A stretch of 64,000 bases of DNA from JAHDHW01 sp965277415. Lineage in GTDB: Bacteria; Bacteroidota; Bacteroidia; Chitinophagales; Saprospiraceae. The notes beneath the pieces are model-generated. The model saw only the letters and a program-made list of their open reading frames with translations, had not been told where the DNA came from and did no database searches. Positions 17,486 through 27,158 of the stretch are shown here, one piece after another. The translations under genes and the position numbers were made by a program. Numbering within the stretch: position 1 is the stretch's first letter; each line of letters opens with the position of its first letter. The stretch covers positions 5,648 to 69,647 of the forward strand of contig CBDICS010000034.1 in assembly GCA_965277415.1 (NCBI GenBank). Reading direction: 5' to 3'.

Positions 17486-19591
17486 CTAACACCCTTCAGG
17501 CCGTGCGCCAATCCCCGATCGTTCCAATAATTCCTGCAATCTCTTTTCGTAGAAGTCGAGTAATAGATTAGTAATATTCAGTTCAATATCAATCTTACGG
17601 TATTCGCCCCCTTTTTCGGATTTAGGATGTTCATAAGCACCTATACGAATTGGAACGCCCATAAAATCAAGTTGTTGTTTTACTGTCCATGCCCGAGCAA
17701 TCCCGAGTTCCATATTACTCCGAAGGGAAGTTGTAATTTCGCGGTCTGTGGTTTTCTCTTCGGTATCCGTTTCGGAGAAATGAGTATAAGCCGTACCTTC
17801 TGGAATATTAAGCGATTTTTTGTATCGAGCCCCTTTAAAAGGATGCCCATCAGTATGTCCTTCCAAGTAAATGAAAAAGTCTTCTTTGCATCGCATATTT
17901 GCTTCACAATATTTACTTAATACTTCTGAATCTACCCAAGAAGCTATTTTTTTATAATATTCAGGATCTCCCATTTTTGCCAGATCTATTTCTTGACAAA
18001 GGTAAGTTGAGATAATATATTGAATCCCAATATTTCCTAGCGGTTCGTAATGTACTGTTGTCTCACAGGGTTGCTTATCACTATTGAGATCTCCTTGCAT
18101 AATTTTAGAAGATTCAGGTCCAAATTGTTCTCTCTCTGCATGGGTTTCTTTACGTGCTTGTAACACTAATTCCCAATAACGGCAATCCCACACTTCAATC
18201 TGTAACCTTAATACACGACAAGCTAATTCCTCATCAAATTCTAAGTTATGTTTCTTCTTCAAATCATTAATTGCATCGAGATATTGCTGCCCCGATTTAC
18301 ATTCATCCATCATCCCTTTTATAGTCCATGATTTTACTTGTGCAATCTTATTGCAATAAAAATTTGCGGTTTCAAAGTCGTGTAATAAAGTATCATTTTC
18401 TACAATAAATTCTGCCCAAAGTAAATCAAGCGCTTCCTCATCTTTTGCATAATTATTTAGCTTAGCTTCTAAGCTTTTAATTTTCTTTTGAGTGGTGGCA
18501 TCTAATTTAGGTTTATACATTTCCTCTAGCTTACCAATACTATCCAGCATCAATTGCCCCTCCGTACAAGCATTGATTGTCCCATACATCGTAAGTGCTT
18601 TTACCTGTGCATCCTTTTCACAATATTCAAACATAAAATCAATCTTACCTAATAAAGTATCCGTTGGGACAAATTCTTTCCAAGCTTTATTGAGTTTAGC
18701 GATGTCTCCATTATAACGGCCGACCTCTCCTTCAAGCCAGGTAATCTTTTCTTCTAAATCTGTTGGAATTTCAATAGAAGTGCCGGATTGCAGTTTTTGG
18801 ATTTTTGTCAAATTTTCTGCTCCGTATTTACAAATATCTACTGCAGCTCGAAGCATATATGCTTTCATGTTCGGAATAGGATTACACTCATATAGAGGTA
18901 ATTCGATATCGAAGCCCGGTGATTCATCTGTTGAAGTATATTTTTTCCAAGCCTTCCCAAGTTTAGGTAAGTCTATATAAAATTGCTTGGTTGTAGCCAC
19001 CTCTTCCGCTAATCCTTCTACATCCTCAACTTTTAGAGAAGTTCGTTCTGCAAGTTTTAATACTCTATTTTCAAAATTGTCTTTTGATTTGGCAATATCA
19101 CCCAAGCAATAATGTGCATAGGAGACCATATAAAAATGCTTAGCTAGTGTTCCTTTTTCGCAAACGGTTTTTGCAATTGCATTTTTTTCTAAATCCTCAA
19201 GTGTTACACTTCTATACTTTAAAAACTTCCTCCACAAGCGATCTGTCTCATGATATGCTTTGATCTTACTATCAAGATCATCGTGTCTTTCTTTGAAATT
19301 TGGAATTTTACTATACGTAGTCTCCCCTACCTTTTTGATTTCTTTCATCATCTTCTGCGCAGAACCAATATCATTTGCACAAAAATCTACATATCCATAC
19401 ATGAGACACCATTTGGCATAGTCAAATGCTTGATCAGCAGATGGTTTTGCCAACTTACTAATATTTGAAGTCTTTGTATCCGTTAGGAATTCTTTCCAGG
19501 TTTCTTCAAAATTGACAAACTGAGCATGGATCGTCGAGGAAAGGAATAAGATTGCAATTAAACTAACTAGGGATCGTATACTTTTAATCAT
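17486..19591 (-). CDS. Exported multi-module protein with OmpA-like C-terminal domain
   Basis: A signal peptide (to about residue 23, IHAQ) is followed by about five degenerate modules of roughly 88 residues. Each starts with a pattern like LxxAWKxF or LDLLWAEF and contains a helix such as YCNKIAQVKSWTIKGMMDEC. The tail from about residue 550 has EGHTDGHPF and SNMELGIARAWTVKQQL, matching the OmpA/MotB peptidoglycan-binding fold in outline, with an insertion between. It may tether the envelope to peptidoglycan. The repeat modules are not a family I recognise. Confidence 0.65.
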   Translation of the reverse strand: MIKSIRSLVSLIAILFLSSTIHAQFVNFEETWKEFLTDTKTSNISKLAKPSADQAFDYAKWCLMYGYVDFCANDIGSAQKMMKEIKKVGETTYSKIPNFKERHDDLDSKIKAYHETDRLWRKFLKYRSVTLEDLEKNAIAKTVCEKGTLAKHFYMVSYAHYCLGDIAKSKDNFENRVLKLAERTSLKVEDVEGLAEEVATTKQFYIDLPKLGKAWKKYTSTDESPGFDIELPLYECNPIPNMKAYMLRAAVDICKYGAENLTKIQKLQSGTSIEIPTDLEEKITWLEGEVGRYNGDIAKLNKAWKEFVPTDTLLGKIDFMFEYCEKDAQVKALTMYGTINACTEGQLMLDSIGKLEEMYKPKLDATTQKKIKSLEAKLNNYAKDEEALDLLWAEFIVENDTLLHDFETANFYCNKIAQVKSWTIKGMMDECKSGQQYLDAINDLKKKHNLEFDEELACRVLRLQIEVWDCRYWELVLQARKETHAEREQFGPESSKIMQGDLNSDKQPCETTVHYEPLGNIGIQYIISTYLCQEIDLAKMGDPEYYKKIASWVDSEVLSKYCEANMRCKEDFFIYLEGHTDGHPFKGARYKKSLNIPEGTAYTHFSETDTEEKTTDREITTSLRSNMELGIARAWTVKQQLDFMGVPIRIGAYEHPKSEKGGEYRKIDIELNITNLLLDFYEKRLQELLERSGIGARPEGC

Positions 19592-19646
19592 AATGACCTT
19601 ATTGGTTTATCGTAAATAGTGGTAATTTGTGGGGAATGCTCTTATA

Positions 19647-19805
19647 GAAGTTGTTCAAAAATAGCTCACTAAACTACGAAACGATCTTTTGCCCCAATAC
19701 TTCGGTATAAAAATCTCACGTAGCCCTGCTATGCAGCGATTTTAAAGCCTCGTCTTGATGCAAAATATCTATTTCTCGAAATAGCAGCCATTTTTGAACA
19801 ACTTC
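19647..19805. repeat. Palindromic dispersed repeat, full copy A (159 bp)
   Basis: Arms GAAGTTGTTCAAAAATAGCT (19647-19666) and its near inverse at 19786-19805 enclose a core with CGTAGCCCTGCTATGCAGCGA and the palindrome CTATTTCTCGAAATAG. Related copies are at 23968-24127, 29658-29756, 42985-43044 and 26051-26090. It lies in the 19592-20004 gap, which has no gene. Confidence 0.75.
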
Positions 19806-20004
19806 ATAGTGAATTTATACCACAAAAGAAGGGAAAAAAATTCAAATATAAAAATTGCTTAAAGTGTAAGCATCAAATTGATTCAAAATCTTTTATCAGG
19901 GAAAAGTATTACAAGAATCAGGCTATTTTTCAATAAACAATAATTTAGCATTATAGACTTTCTTTTTTGTTTTTATAAAAAGTGTATAAATCCTTAATTA
20001 CAAC

Positions 20005-21393
20005 TCAATTTTCTCGTGCAAACTCAACTTGATTTCTTAGTTTTCCTAATGCACTTTCCCATTCTGAAATAGAGCGTGCATCGTCATACATTGCCTTAGC
20101 CTCAGCAGTTGCTGGTCTGATCTGGGCTTCCCAAGTATTTAAAAGTACATTGATTTGAGTCGCTGAAAAAGGTCCTTCTACAAATTGGTTTTTCAGTATT
20201 TCATATTCATCGGTAAAACTCGCCCATCCTCCTGTCAATTTATCACAAGCTGCCGAGCGTTGTCTAAAACCAAATTGACCATAACTAAAAGGCTCGCAAT
20301 TTGCGCTTATCGCTCCCCAATGATCTGCAATAGGCGTTACGGGGTTCGTATTCGTAATTATATTTTCAAAGGCATGATCTAAATCCCAAGGGATTAGGTG
20401 TAAAGTTTCTTCGGTAGGTTCTTCATACCAATAAAAATTATGCGGATTACAACTATTACCATCGCAATACCAGTGAAAAGCGCCATCATCATTTCTTATC
20501 ATTCGATCTACGACAGCATAAGATACTATTTGCGTAATATCCATTCGATTCGAAATTACTGCTTGAAGATCATCAGGGCTTGCATCCACAATTTCCTGTG
20601 CAAATCCTTTTATCAAATTTGCTGTCGGATTTTCATCCTCATTCGTTTTTAGCGCATTCAAATAGGCTTGCTCAGAAAAGGCTTGTCCATTGGACTGTAA
20701 AGGCCAGATTTCTTTATAGATATTGCCTTCGCCATCGTCGAAATTATACCTTGCAAAACGACCATCTATCTGTTCAGTTAGCGCGTAAAGTCCAGAATAT
20801 GTTCCATTTATCATCAAGCGAGCATGAACACATCTTGGTGCGGGCACATTCATACTGCGAAAAAGCCAATAACCGAGGCGTTCACGCATTTGAGAGGGAT
20901 CATTATTGAGTGAATGAAACTGTAGTTTTTTTAGACCATAAAATTTGCTATCCGATCCATCCCAATTGATTTTAACCTTCATGGAAAGTTTCGTACACGT
21001 CTTGAAACCAGATGGACTTGTCCAATCATTCCCAGAAACACAGCCAACAAAAGCGCCAATCGAACCTTTATACCTTATACCAACAGGACTAATCGTCTCT
21101 CCCTCAAAAGTCAAACTCCCTTCTACATATTGTTCCGCAGCTGGATTAGCGTCAATTTGAGCTAAAGCAGATACTGGCAAATTCAATTCAAAAGTGAGTA
21201 ATTTTTCTTGATCGAAAATATAATCTGAGTTAATATTGAGGTATTGTTCATCTCCAGAAGGTATGATTGTTTCGACAACAAATTCTGGTTCTGTACTACC
21301 ACTATTTCCCGGAGGATTAGGATTTGCATCATCCTCAGAATTGCAAGCGAGGATAAGCAATATGAAAGATAAGAAGCCTACTATTTTATTCAT
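20005..21393 (-). CDS. CotH-like kinase-fold lipoprotein
   Basis: A 462-residue lipoprotein (LLILACNSEDD, Cys near 17). It has the CotH pattern: GIRYKGSIGAF, KLQFHSLNNDPSQMRERLGYWLF, NGTYSGLYALTEQIDGRF, and LHLIPWDLDHAFENI. CotH proteins are atypical protein kinases in spores and in extracellular assemblies. Here the lipid anchor suggests a cell-surface role, perhaps modifying exported proteins. The target is unknown. Codon use matches its neighbours. Confidence 0.85.
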   Translation of the reverse strand: MNKIVGFLSFILLILACNSEDDANPNPPGNSGSTEPEFVVETIIPSGDEQYLNINSDYIFDQEKLLTFELNLPVSALAQIDANPAAEQYVEGSLTFEGETISPVGIRYKGSIGAFVGCVSGNDWTSPSGFKTCTKLSMKVKINWDGSDSKFYGLKKLQFHSLNNDPSQMRERLGYWLFRSMNVPAPRCVHARLMINGTYSGLYALTEQIDGRFARYNFDDGEGNIYKEIWPLQSNGQAFSEQAYLNALKTNEDENPTANLIKGFAQEIVDASPDDLQAVISNRMDITQIVSYAVVDRMIRNDDGAFHWYCDGNSCNPHNFYWYEEPTEETLHLIPWDLDHAFENIITNTNPVTPIADHWGAISANCEPFSYGQFGFRQRSAACDKLTGGWASFTDEYEILKNQFVEGPFSATQINVLLNTWEAQIRPATAEAKAMYDDARSISEWESALGKLRNQVEFAREN

Positions 21394-21552
21394 ACTAAGT
21401 AATTGGCCTAAATTATATTAATAATATTTTTTTGAGATAGAGCCAAAAAACGAACGTTATTTCCTTTCAGTCAAACACTTATCATTTTTCGACTCATCAA
21501 ATATTATTAACATAATTCTTTACGGCTACTTAATCCAATGATCGTTGAACTT

Positions 21553-22170
21553 TTAATTCCCATCACAATCTTGAAAGAATTTACACTTCTCAGCATCTTC
21601 ACAATCGCCATTCTCACAAACGACTTTATAACCATAACCTTCACATTCTTCATATTTGTAATAGATTAAAAACCTGGTTTGTCCATTTTCCAAATATTTT
21701 TCCATTCCGGAAACAATGCATCCACAATCTTCAGACTCCACTAAATCCTTTACTATAATTTTCTCGAATGATGGGCCACTAGCTTCGACAGTTTCATCCC
21801 ATTCGCAAAGCTCCAAATCATCTTTGTCTTTATCCTCACAATCACCTTTAGCTAATATCATTTCGGCATCATCATTAATAGATTTTAGGGTGCCGTCCTT
21901 CAAAACAACCTCTACTGGATAATTCAATATTGCTTTTGTTTCTATATCAGGATTGGCTTCATACCAAGCCTTAATTGCAGTCCAAATTTCATTTTCTTCA
22001 CCTATGAGTTCTGTTCCATCTGGCATGGTATAAGATATTGGATAAACCAATTCTACACAGGATTCTTTTTCTTTAGCATAATCTACTTTATCTTTCTTCC
22101 AATCTTCTTTCTTACAGGAGGAAAATGAGATGAAAGTACCTAGTATAAAAAGCAAGTATATATTTTTCAT
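21553..22170 (-). CDS. Cysteine-rich acidic lipoprotein
   Basis: ATG at 22170 gives a lipoprotein signal (MKNIYLLFILGTFISFSSCKK). The mature protein is acidic and has cysteines clustered toward the end (SEDCGCIVSG, ENGDCEDAEKCKFFQDCDGN), which suggests disulfides outside the cytoplasm or a metal site. A run of charged residues (DCEDKDKDD) lies in the middle. I do not recognise the family. An in-frame ATG 21 bp upstream exists but gives a weaker signal peptide. Confidence 0.75.
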   Translation of the reverse strand: MKNIYLLFILGTFISFSSCKKEDWKKDKVDYAKEKESCVELVYPISYTMPDGTELIGEENEIWTAIKAWYEANPDIETKAILNYPVEVVLKDGTLKSINDDAEMILAKGDCEDKDKDDLELCEWDETVEASGPSFEKIIVKDLVESEDCGCIVSGMEKYLENGQTRFLIYYKYEECEGYGYKVVCENGDCEDAEKCKFFQDCDGN

Positions 22171-22227
22171 TCTTAGTAAGATTTTAGGCACCAGATGATT
22201 TCGTTTGTCCGAAAAGAATCAAGAAAA

Positions 22228-22283
22228 GAAGGGTTTACTAAACGAACCAAGATAAAATGACTCAGTTCGTTTAGTAAACCTTC
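22228..22283 (-). terminator. Hairpin, possible second terminator
   Basis: GAAGGGTTTACTAAACGAAC (22228-22247) pairs with GTTCGTTTAGTAAACCTTC (22265-22283) with one unpaired base. On the minus strand it is followed by TTTTCTT. It lies in the 22192-22491 gap with the stronger terminator at 22400-22449. Confidence 0.5.
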
Positions 22284-22399
22284 TTCAAACGGTTTCATTT
22301 AGAACCAGATTTTAACTGTAAAATATTAATTTATTTTTAAAATCTCTAGTAGAAGTTCTATTATCAGGTAGAAGTTATTTAAAATAGCTCAAGTATAGG

Positions 22400-22449
22400 C
22401 AAAAAAAATCCGATAATGAATAGCATTGTCAATATTCATTATCGGATTT
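22400..22449 (-). terminator. Rho-independent terminator
   Basis: AAATCCGATAATGAATA (22406-22422) pairs perfectly with TATTCATTATCGGATTT (22433-22449), and on the minus strand eight T residues follow. It ends the transcript of the GWxTD gene at 22492-23940. Confidence 0.85.
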
Positions 22450-22491
22450 GATAGGACAAATAAGTTCTATGCCAACCTCAATATAGTTTTT

Positions 22492-23940
22492 CTATAAATC
22501 TTCAAATATTCGTCTGGCATTACGATTAATCCCTACTCCAACAGTATTTGAATCGATATCCGTTTCTTCAAGGCTGTTCCGGTCACCTCGGTATAATTCA
22601 ACTTCCCATTGTGGATTATTTACCTCACCTCTTGCTGTTGAATGTAGAAATCGAAAATCTCCAGGAGATAGCGTTGGATTGTAAAAAATAAACTTCACCC
22701 TATTCTGCCCAGTTCTCGGGAAATTTTCATAAACCCACATTTCATATGGCGGCGCACTTGGATCATTATCTACTTTTCGAACATCATTCGGTTTGCCATA
22801 TCTCATAAATGTATATCCACGATCTGTCTCAAAACCATATCCAAAGCCGGATTTATAAGTTGCATCAACCGCTTTTGCCACCTTCATATATTGCTCATAT
22901 GCAATTTTTGGATTTATTGGACTTTCTATAGCCCAGAAAGTAAAGAGGTACCTTCTCTGAGGCCTTAAACTATCTTTATTGGATATCAGGTAATTTAATA
23001 CTTCTACTTCAGAGTTCTTTACTAGAGGTGCAATAGCTTTTAAACTGTATCGCAATTCTTCTTGGCTAAGATTTGATACAAATTCATCATCAAGTGGAAC
23101 TGTTTTTGCAATTTCCAAATCGAGGTAAGGGTTACTCCTTTGGAAAGCCAATTTTTTATTACTCAACAATTCTCCTGCTCTATTTCGAATTTCTACTGCT
23201 AAATTATAATTTCCAGAAGGTAATTTTTTAATATCCAATTTATGTAGAAATACGTTAATTGATTCAGGCTTTTTCTTTTTATTAGCAATCATCATCGTTT
23301 CCGTTTTCCCATTACCATTTACTTTTTCAATAAAATATCGGACTAAGAAATCATCTCCAATTGTAATATCTGCATTGTATAATTCATTATAAAAGATAAG
23401 TTCAGAGATCTTTTTATGATAAAAATTGAATGGTAAAGCTTCCATATAATAGCCATTTTTGACCGCTGCAATATTAGATTCATCTTGTTTAATAGTCCCT
23501 AGCAATTGAATATCGGATTGCATCAAAGTATTATCTTCATAATTAATCGTGATTGGTGTTTTAAAAACCCTCTTTTTCGATTCATCATTGCTGTCTTTTA
23601 CAGTAATTTCCAAATCGTAATCTCCATTCTCTAGCCCATAGCGTTTCAGGTCATAAATATCTATTGGTTTTTCATCAATCGGACTATTCAGCAAATACTT
23701 ATCATACTTAATAATCTTATCATTCTGTTTGAAAAGAATAAATACTTCAACTTTTGATGAGAACAAAGAATCTGTCGAAACCTCTTGAGCAAGAGATTGT
23801 CCTAGTACATGTAAGTAGATTTCTATATAAGGTTGTTGATTTGGAGCATTAAATGTAGCATAAGTTAGACTTGCATCAAGTGCTCTAGTTGAATAACTAA
23901 TAGAAATAAATAGAAAGGAAAGGAGAAATATCTTTTTCAT
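22492..23940 (-). CDS. GWxTD-domain exported protein
   Basis: A 482-residue protein with a signal peptide (to STRALDA). The C-terminal third contains YRSRYLF-like RRYLFTFWAIES, a following DRGYTFMRYGKPNDV and a late PYEMWVYENFP, NRVKFIFYNPT, all features of the GWxTD domain in Bacteroidota exported proteins of unknown role. The first part is beta-rich with repeated strands such as LPSGNYNLAVEI. The namesake GWxTD motif itself is not conserved here. Confidence 0.75.
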   Translation of the reverse strand: MKKIFLLSFLFISISYSTRALDASLTYATFNAPNQQPYIEIYLHVLGQSLAQEVSTDSLFSSKVEVFILFKQNDKIIKYDKYLLNSPIDEKPIDIYDLKRYGLENGDYDLEITVKDSNDESKKRVFKTPITINYEDNTLMQSDIQLLGTIKQDESNIAAVKNGYYMEALPFNFYHKKISELIFYNELYNADITIGDDFLVRYFIEKVNGNGKTETMMIANKKKKPESINVFLHKLDIKKLPSGNYNLAVEIRNRAGELLSNKKLAFQRSNPYLDLEIAKTVPLDDEFVSNLSQEELRYSLKAIAPLVKNSEVEVLNYLISNKDSLRPQRRYLFTFWAIESPINPKIAYEQYMKVAKAVDATYKSGFGYGFETDRGYTFMRYGKPNDVRKVDNDPSAPPYEMWVYENFPRTGQNRVKFIFYNPTLSPGDFRFLHSTARGEVNNPQWEVELYRGDRNSLEETDIDSNTVGVGINRNARRIFEDL

Positions 23941-23967
23941 AATATTTTAATTGAAATGGTGATATTA

Positions 23968-24127
23968 GAGCATGTTTAAATTTCATACTTTGACCTGTAA
24001 ATACCCATTATAAGAACCTGATTTCACCTTTTTTCGTAACATAGTCCCACTATGCAGCGAAAAAAAGGCTTCATCAGAACCTTATACTGTACATTTTCGG
24101 TTTCAAAAACGAATTTTAAACATCCTC
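23968..24127. repeat. Palindromic dispersed repeat, copy B (160 bp)
   Basis: Arms GAGCATGTTTAAATTTC (23968-23984) and GAATTTTAAACATCCTC (about 24111-24127) are inverse. The core has CTATGCAGCGAAAAAAAGGC in the same place as in copy A (CTATGCAGCGATTTTAAAGC), and overall length is the same. The arms have diverged more than the core. The gap 23941-24238 holds nothing else. Confidence 0.65.
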
Positions 24128-24238
24128 TTATCAAAATTGAGGTCAACTCCTATAAATTTAAGTATTATATTAGGACGATAAAAACCCAAATGACTATATT
24201 AGTCAGGTTTCAGACTATTAAAGTTTGAGCGAACAATA

Positions 24239-24610
24239 CTATTCCTCCACTTTTGAAAAAGTCAATACAAAATCAAAATCCATTAGTTTCGTTGCCAGTA
24301 TGAGTTCTGAATCTGAAAAACGTTCAATTTTATAAACTTGGTTTCCTTGACTGATTTGATTCTTATTAAAAGTGAAATTAGTATTAACTTCTTCTCCTGT
24401 AAAGTTACAAGTCATTTTGTCACCAGTGAAGTTTAGAAAAGTTCCCTCAAGTGAACTTGTCTCATTACCATCTCGGGAAGCAGAAATCAAATCCCATTGA
24501 CCTGTTAATTGATCTTTAGTCATTTCCTTGTTTTCGCCATCAGATGTACAGGAACTGAGAACAAACAATATAGAGCATATAGAAAAAGTAAACCATTTAA
24601 AAGTATTCAT
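24239..24610 (-). CDS. Small lipocalin-like lipoprotein
   Basis: A 123-residue lipoprotein with Cys in LFVLSSCTSDG. Mature part: LTGQWDLISASRDG, then beta strands to FVLTFSKVEE, which is the outline of the lipocalin-like domains common in Bacteroidota lipoproteins. Ligand unknown. A TAATTTTG -7 box on the minus strand at 24636-24643 is 25 bp upstream of the ATG. Confidence 0.75.
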   Translation of the reverse strand: MNTFKWFTFSICSILFVLSSCTSDGENKEMTKDQLTGQWDLISASRDGNETSSLEGTFLNFTGDKMTCNFTGEEVNTNFTFNKNQISQGNQVYKIERFSDSELILATKLMDFDFVLTFSKVEE

Positions 24611-24635
24611 ATCTTATTTTGTGCTTTATTTAGAG

Positions 24636-24643
24636 CAAAATTA
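24636..24643 (-). promoter_or_regulatory. Bacteroidota -7 box, lipoprotein promoter
   Basis: Minus-strand TAATTTTG matches TAnnTTTG and lies 25 bp upstream of the lipoprotein ATG at 24610. Confidence 0.5.
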
Positions 24644-24727
24644 AGAAAAAAGTTTAGTAGATACTTTATCCTAAAATATATTTTTGAACAGTTCTAATTT
24701 AACGAAAACCAAATCTCCAATATATGA

Positions 24728-25954
24728 TCAGTTTTTTGTCAATTCCACCACTGTAATTTCAGGTAGTATTCCTACTCTTCCAGGGTACCCCAGAAAACCA
24801 AAACCACGATTTACATAGAGATATTGTTTACCTGATTCATAAAGCCCTGCCCACTCTTTATATACAAATTTTGCTGGACTCCATTTAAACCAACCAGGGA
24901 TTTCAATCCCAAATTGCATGCCATGCGTATGTCCCGAAAAGGTAATAGATATATCTTTAAAAAGCTTAATGATTTCAAATTCCCAATGTGTTGGATCATG
25001 AGAAAGTAGTAATTTCAAAGAAGCAGATTCTGTTCCTTTATAAGCTTTAGATAAATTTCCGTATTTTGAAAATCGAGGATGAGCGGAGTAATTTTCTACT
25101 CCAATAATTGCCAGATTTTCTCCATTTATTTCTAAGATCTTATTTTCATTCAGTAAAAGATTCCAACCTAATCGTTGATGCGTGGCAATAAGTTTTGTAA
25201 AATTGGCTTTTTTAGCCTCTAAGCTTTCCCATCTGACATAGTCTCCATAATCATGGTTTCCAGTAATTGAGAAGACGCCATATTTTGATTTGATTTTATC
25301 AAAAATATCCAAATAAGGGTCCATCTCATTAGCTAAATTATTCACAAGGTCACCAGTAAAAAATACCAGATCAGGATTTTGCTTATTGATTAAGTCAATT
25401 GCAGCTTTCACAGGCGTTTTACTTGTAAAACTACCGCTGTGAATATCAGAAATTTGTACAATCTTTAGTCCTTCTAATCCTTCGGGTAAATCATCCAATC
25501 TTACTGTTTCTTTGAATACCTTATACCGATATCTATTCCTAAAGATCCCATATGTCAGCAAAAAGAAAGGAATTACACCTATCATGACAGCCAATTGAGA
25601 CAAAAACATTGATCGGTCATTATCTATCCCCGTATTTGAAAATAATGCTTGATATAAATCAATAAACAACCTCCGAAGATCATCAACAAATAAAACAACA
25701 ATGATTAAAAATTTACTAAAATAAGCAAGCATTAAAATAGCTCTTAGAGTAGAAAAGAGCTCTTTATTCCATCTCGTAGTATCACTAATAGTAGCCAATC
25801 CTAATGTAAATAAGCTTATGATGGGAATCAGCCAATAGAGGCCATATACAATGATTTTGGTATTGTCTGACCAAAATTCACTGATCACTAAAAATGCTTG
25901 AAAAGCATACCAATCAAAAAGGAATAAAATTAATATAGTGAAGATTAGACGCAA
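24728..25954 (-). CDS. Membrane-anchored metallophosphoesterase
   Basis: Four hydrophobic segments in the first 150 residues precede a calcineurin-like phosphoesterase domain with all metal motifs: QISDIHSG, FFTGDLVNN, SITGNHDYGDY, LLSHDP and SGHTHGMQFG. This is the YkuE/YaeI layout. These enzymes cleave phosphomono- or diesters, often UDP-sugars or lipids, at the membrane. The exact substrate is unknown. The gene is divergent from the SDR gene at 26139. Confidence 0.9.
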   Translation of the reverse strand: MRLIFTILILFLFDWYAFQAFLVISEFWSDNTKIIVYGLYWLIPIISLFTLGLATISDTTRWNKELFSTLRAILMLAYFSKFLIIVVLFVDDLRRLFIDLYQALFSNTGIDNDRSMFLSQLAVMIGVIPFFLLTYGIFRNRYRYKVFKETVRLDDLPEGLEGLKIVQISDIHSGSFTSKTPVKAAIDLINKQNPDLVFFTGDLVNNLANEMDPYLDIFDKIKSKYGVFSITGNHDYGDYVRWESLEAKKANFTKLIATHQRLGWNLLLNENKILEINGENLAIIGVENYSAHPRFSKYGNLSKAYKGTESASLKLLLSHDPTHWEFEIIKLFKDISITFSGHTHGMQFGIEIPGWFKWSPAKFVYKEWAGLYESGKQYLYVNRGFGFLGYPGRVGILPEITVVELTKN

Positions 25955-26050
25955 AATAGAAAGATTTTTATCTAAGAACCTATTTAAATTTTAACATAGA
26001 CTAAATGCATGAAGTGCAATTTATGTTTTATAATTATTCTACTTTTTAAT

Positions 26051-26090
26051 GATCATGTTTAAAAATGGCAGCTATTTTTAAACAACTTCA
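26051..26090. repeat. Palindromic dispersed repeat, minimal copy
   Basis: GATCATGTTTAAAAATGGCA pairs with the following GCTATTTTTAAACAACTTCA with only a few mismatches and no spacer. It joins the end types of copies A and B with the core missing, like the 60-bp copy at 42985. Confidence 0.55.
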
Positions 26091-26138
26091 CTACATTTAT
26101 TAGGCTATAGTACTTATTTTCATGCTCAAATTCAAATT

Positions 26139-26990
26139 ATGAAAAATATACTAATAACCGGCGTCTCTTCAGGTATCGGTCTCCATACTGCAAAACTTTT
26201 TATTGAAAAAGGATACTTCGTTTTAGGAAGTGTTCGGAAAAAAGAAGATGCAAATCGTTTAAAAAAAGAACTAGGAGATAATTTTCATCCATTAGTCTTT
26301 GATGTTTGTAATCAAGACGAGATTGATCAAGCCGTGAAAGAATGTGAAAAGCTACTTGATGGAAAAGGCTTAGCCTGTCTGGTAAATAATGCAGGCATTG
26401 TAGTAAGTGGTCCATTACAACATATGTCCATTGAAGAGCTAAATCATCAATTTGATGTTAATGTCTATGGGGTACTTCGAACAAGTCAAGCATTTCTCCC
26501 TTTTCTAGGCGCTCAGATTCCAGCTAAATATCCCGCCGGTAAAATTGTTAATATCAGTTCTGTATCAGGATTTGTCACAGCTCCTTTTCTAGGCGCCTAT
26601 GCCATGTCAAAATATGCCTTGGAAAGTATGTCTGATGCATTAAGGCGAGAGCTATCTATTTATGATATAGATGTAATCATCATTGAGCCTGGAGCTGTTA
26701 GTTCTGAAATCTGGACTAAAGCAAAATATATCGACCCAAAATACCTGGAAACTGACTATGGTCCAATATTAAAAAAATGGGATCATTTGATAAAAAACTC
26801 TGAGAAAAATGCTATTCCTCCTACTGAAATCGCAAACTTAATCTATAAAAGAATAAATCAAAGCAAACCGCCTACACGTTCAATTATAGCTAAACAAAAA
26901 ACAATTATGAAATTAGTGAAATATATTTTGCCTGACCGCTTGATAGATAAACAACTAACAAAGTCATTCAAAGCTAAGACTAGGAAGTAA
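26139..26990 (+). CDS. Short-chain dehydrogenase/reductase
   Basis: A 283-residue SDR enzyme: cofactor motif GVSSGIG at residues 7-13, NNAG, catalytic Ser in NISSVSG, and YAMSK (Tyr/Lys). The C-terminal extension (after VIIIEPGAVSSEIW) resembles retinol-dehydrogenase-like or oxidoreductase SDRs rather than FabG. NAD(P)-dependent oxidation or reduction of a hydroxyl or carbonyl group is expected; substrate unknown. Confidence 0.9.
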   Translation: MKNILITGVSSGIGLHTAKLFIEKGYFVLGSVRKKEDANRLKKELGDNFHPLVFDVCNQDEIDQAVKECEKLLDGKGLACLVNNAGIVVSGPLQHMSIEELNHQFDVNVYGVLRTSQAFLPFLGAQIPAKYPAGKIVNISSVSGFVTAPFLGAYAMSKYALESMSDALRRELSIYDIDVIIIEPGAVSSEIWTKAKYIDPKYLETDYGPILKKWDHLIKNSEKNAIPPTEIANLIYKRINQSKPPTRSIIAKQKTIMKLVKYILPDRLIDKQLTKSFKAKTRK

Positions 26991-27158
26991 TCATTCCTTC
27001 AGAACTTGTGATTTGGTGATTCCTAGGCTTGTAATCCGCCCTAAAGGGCTTTGTGAGGCGCTGCTTCCAGCAATCTTACAAAAATTTGATATTTTATCTC
27101 CGCGATATTCTAATCCATCGTGCATTTTGCGATTGCCGTAGGTATATTAGGGAATCTT

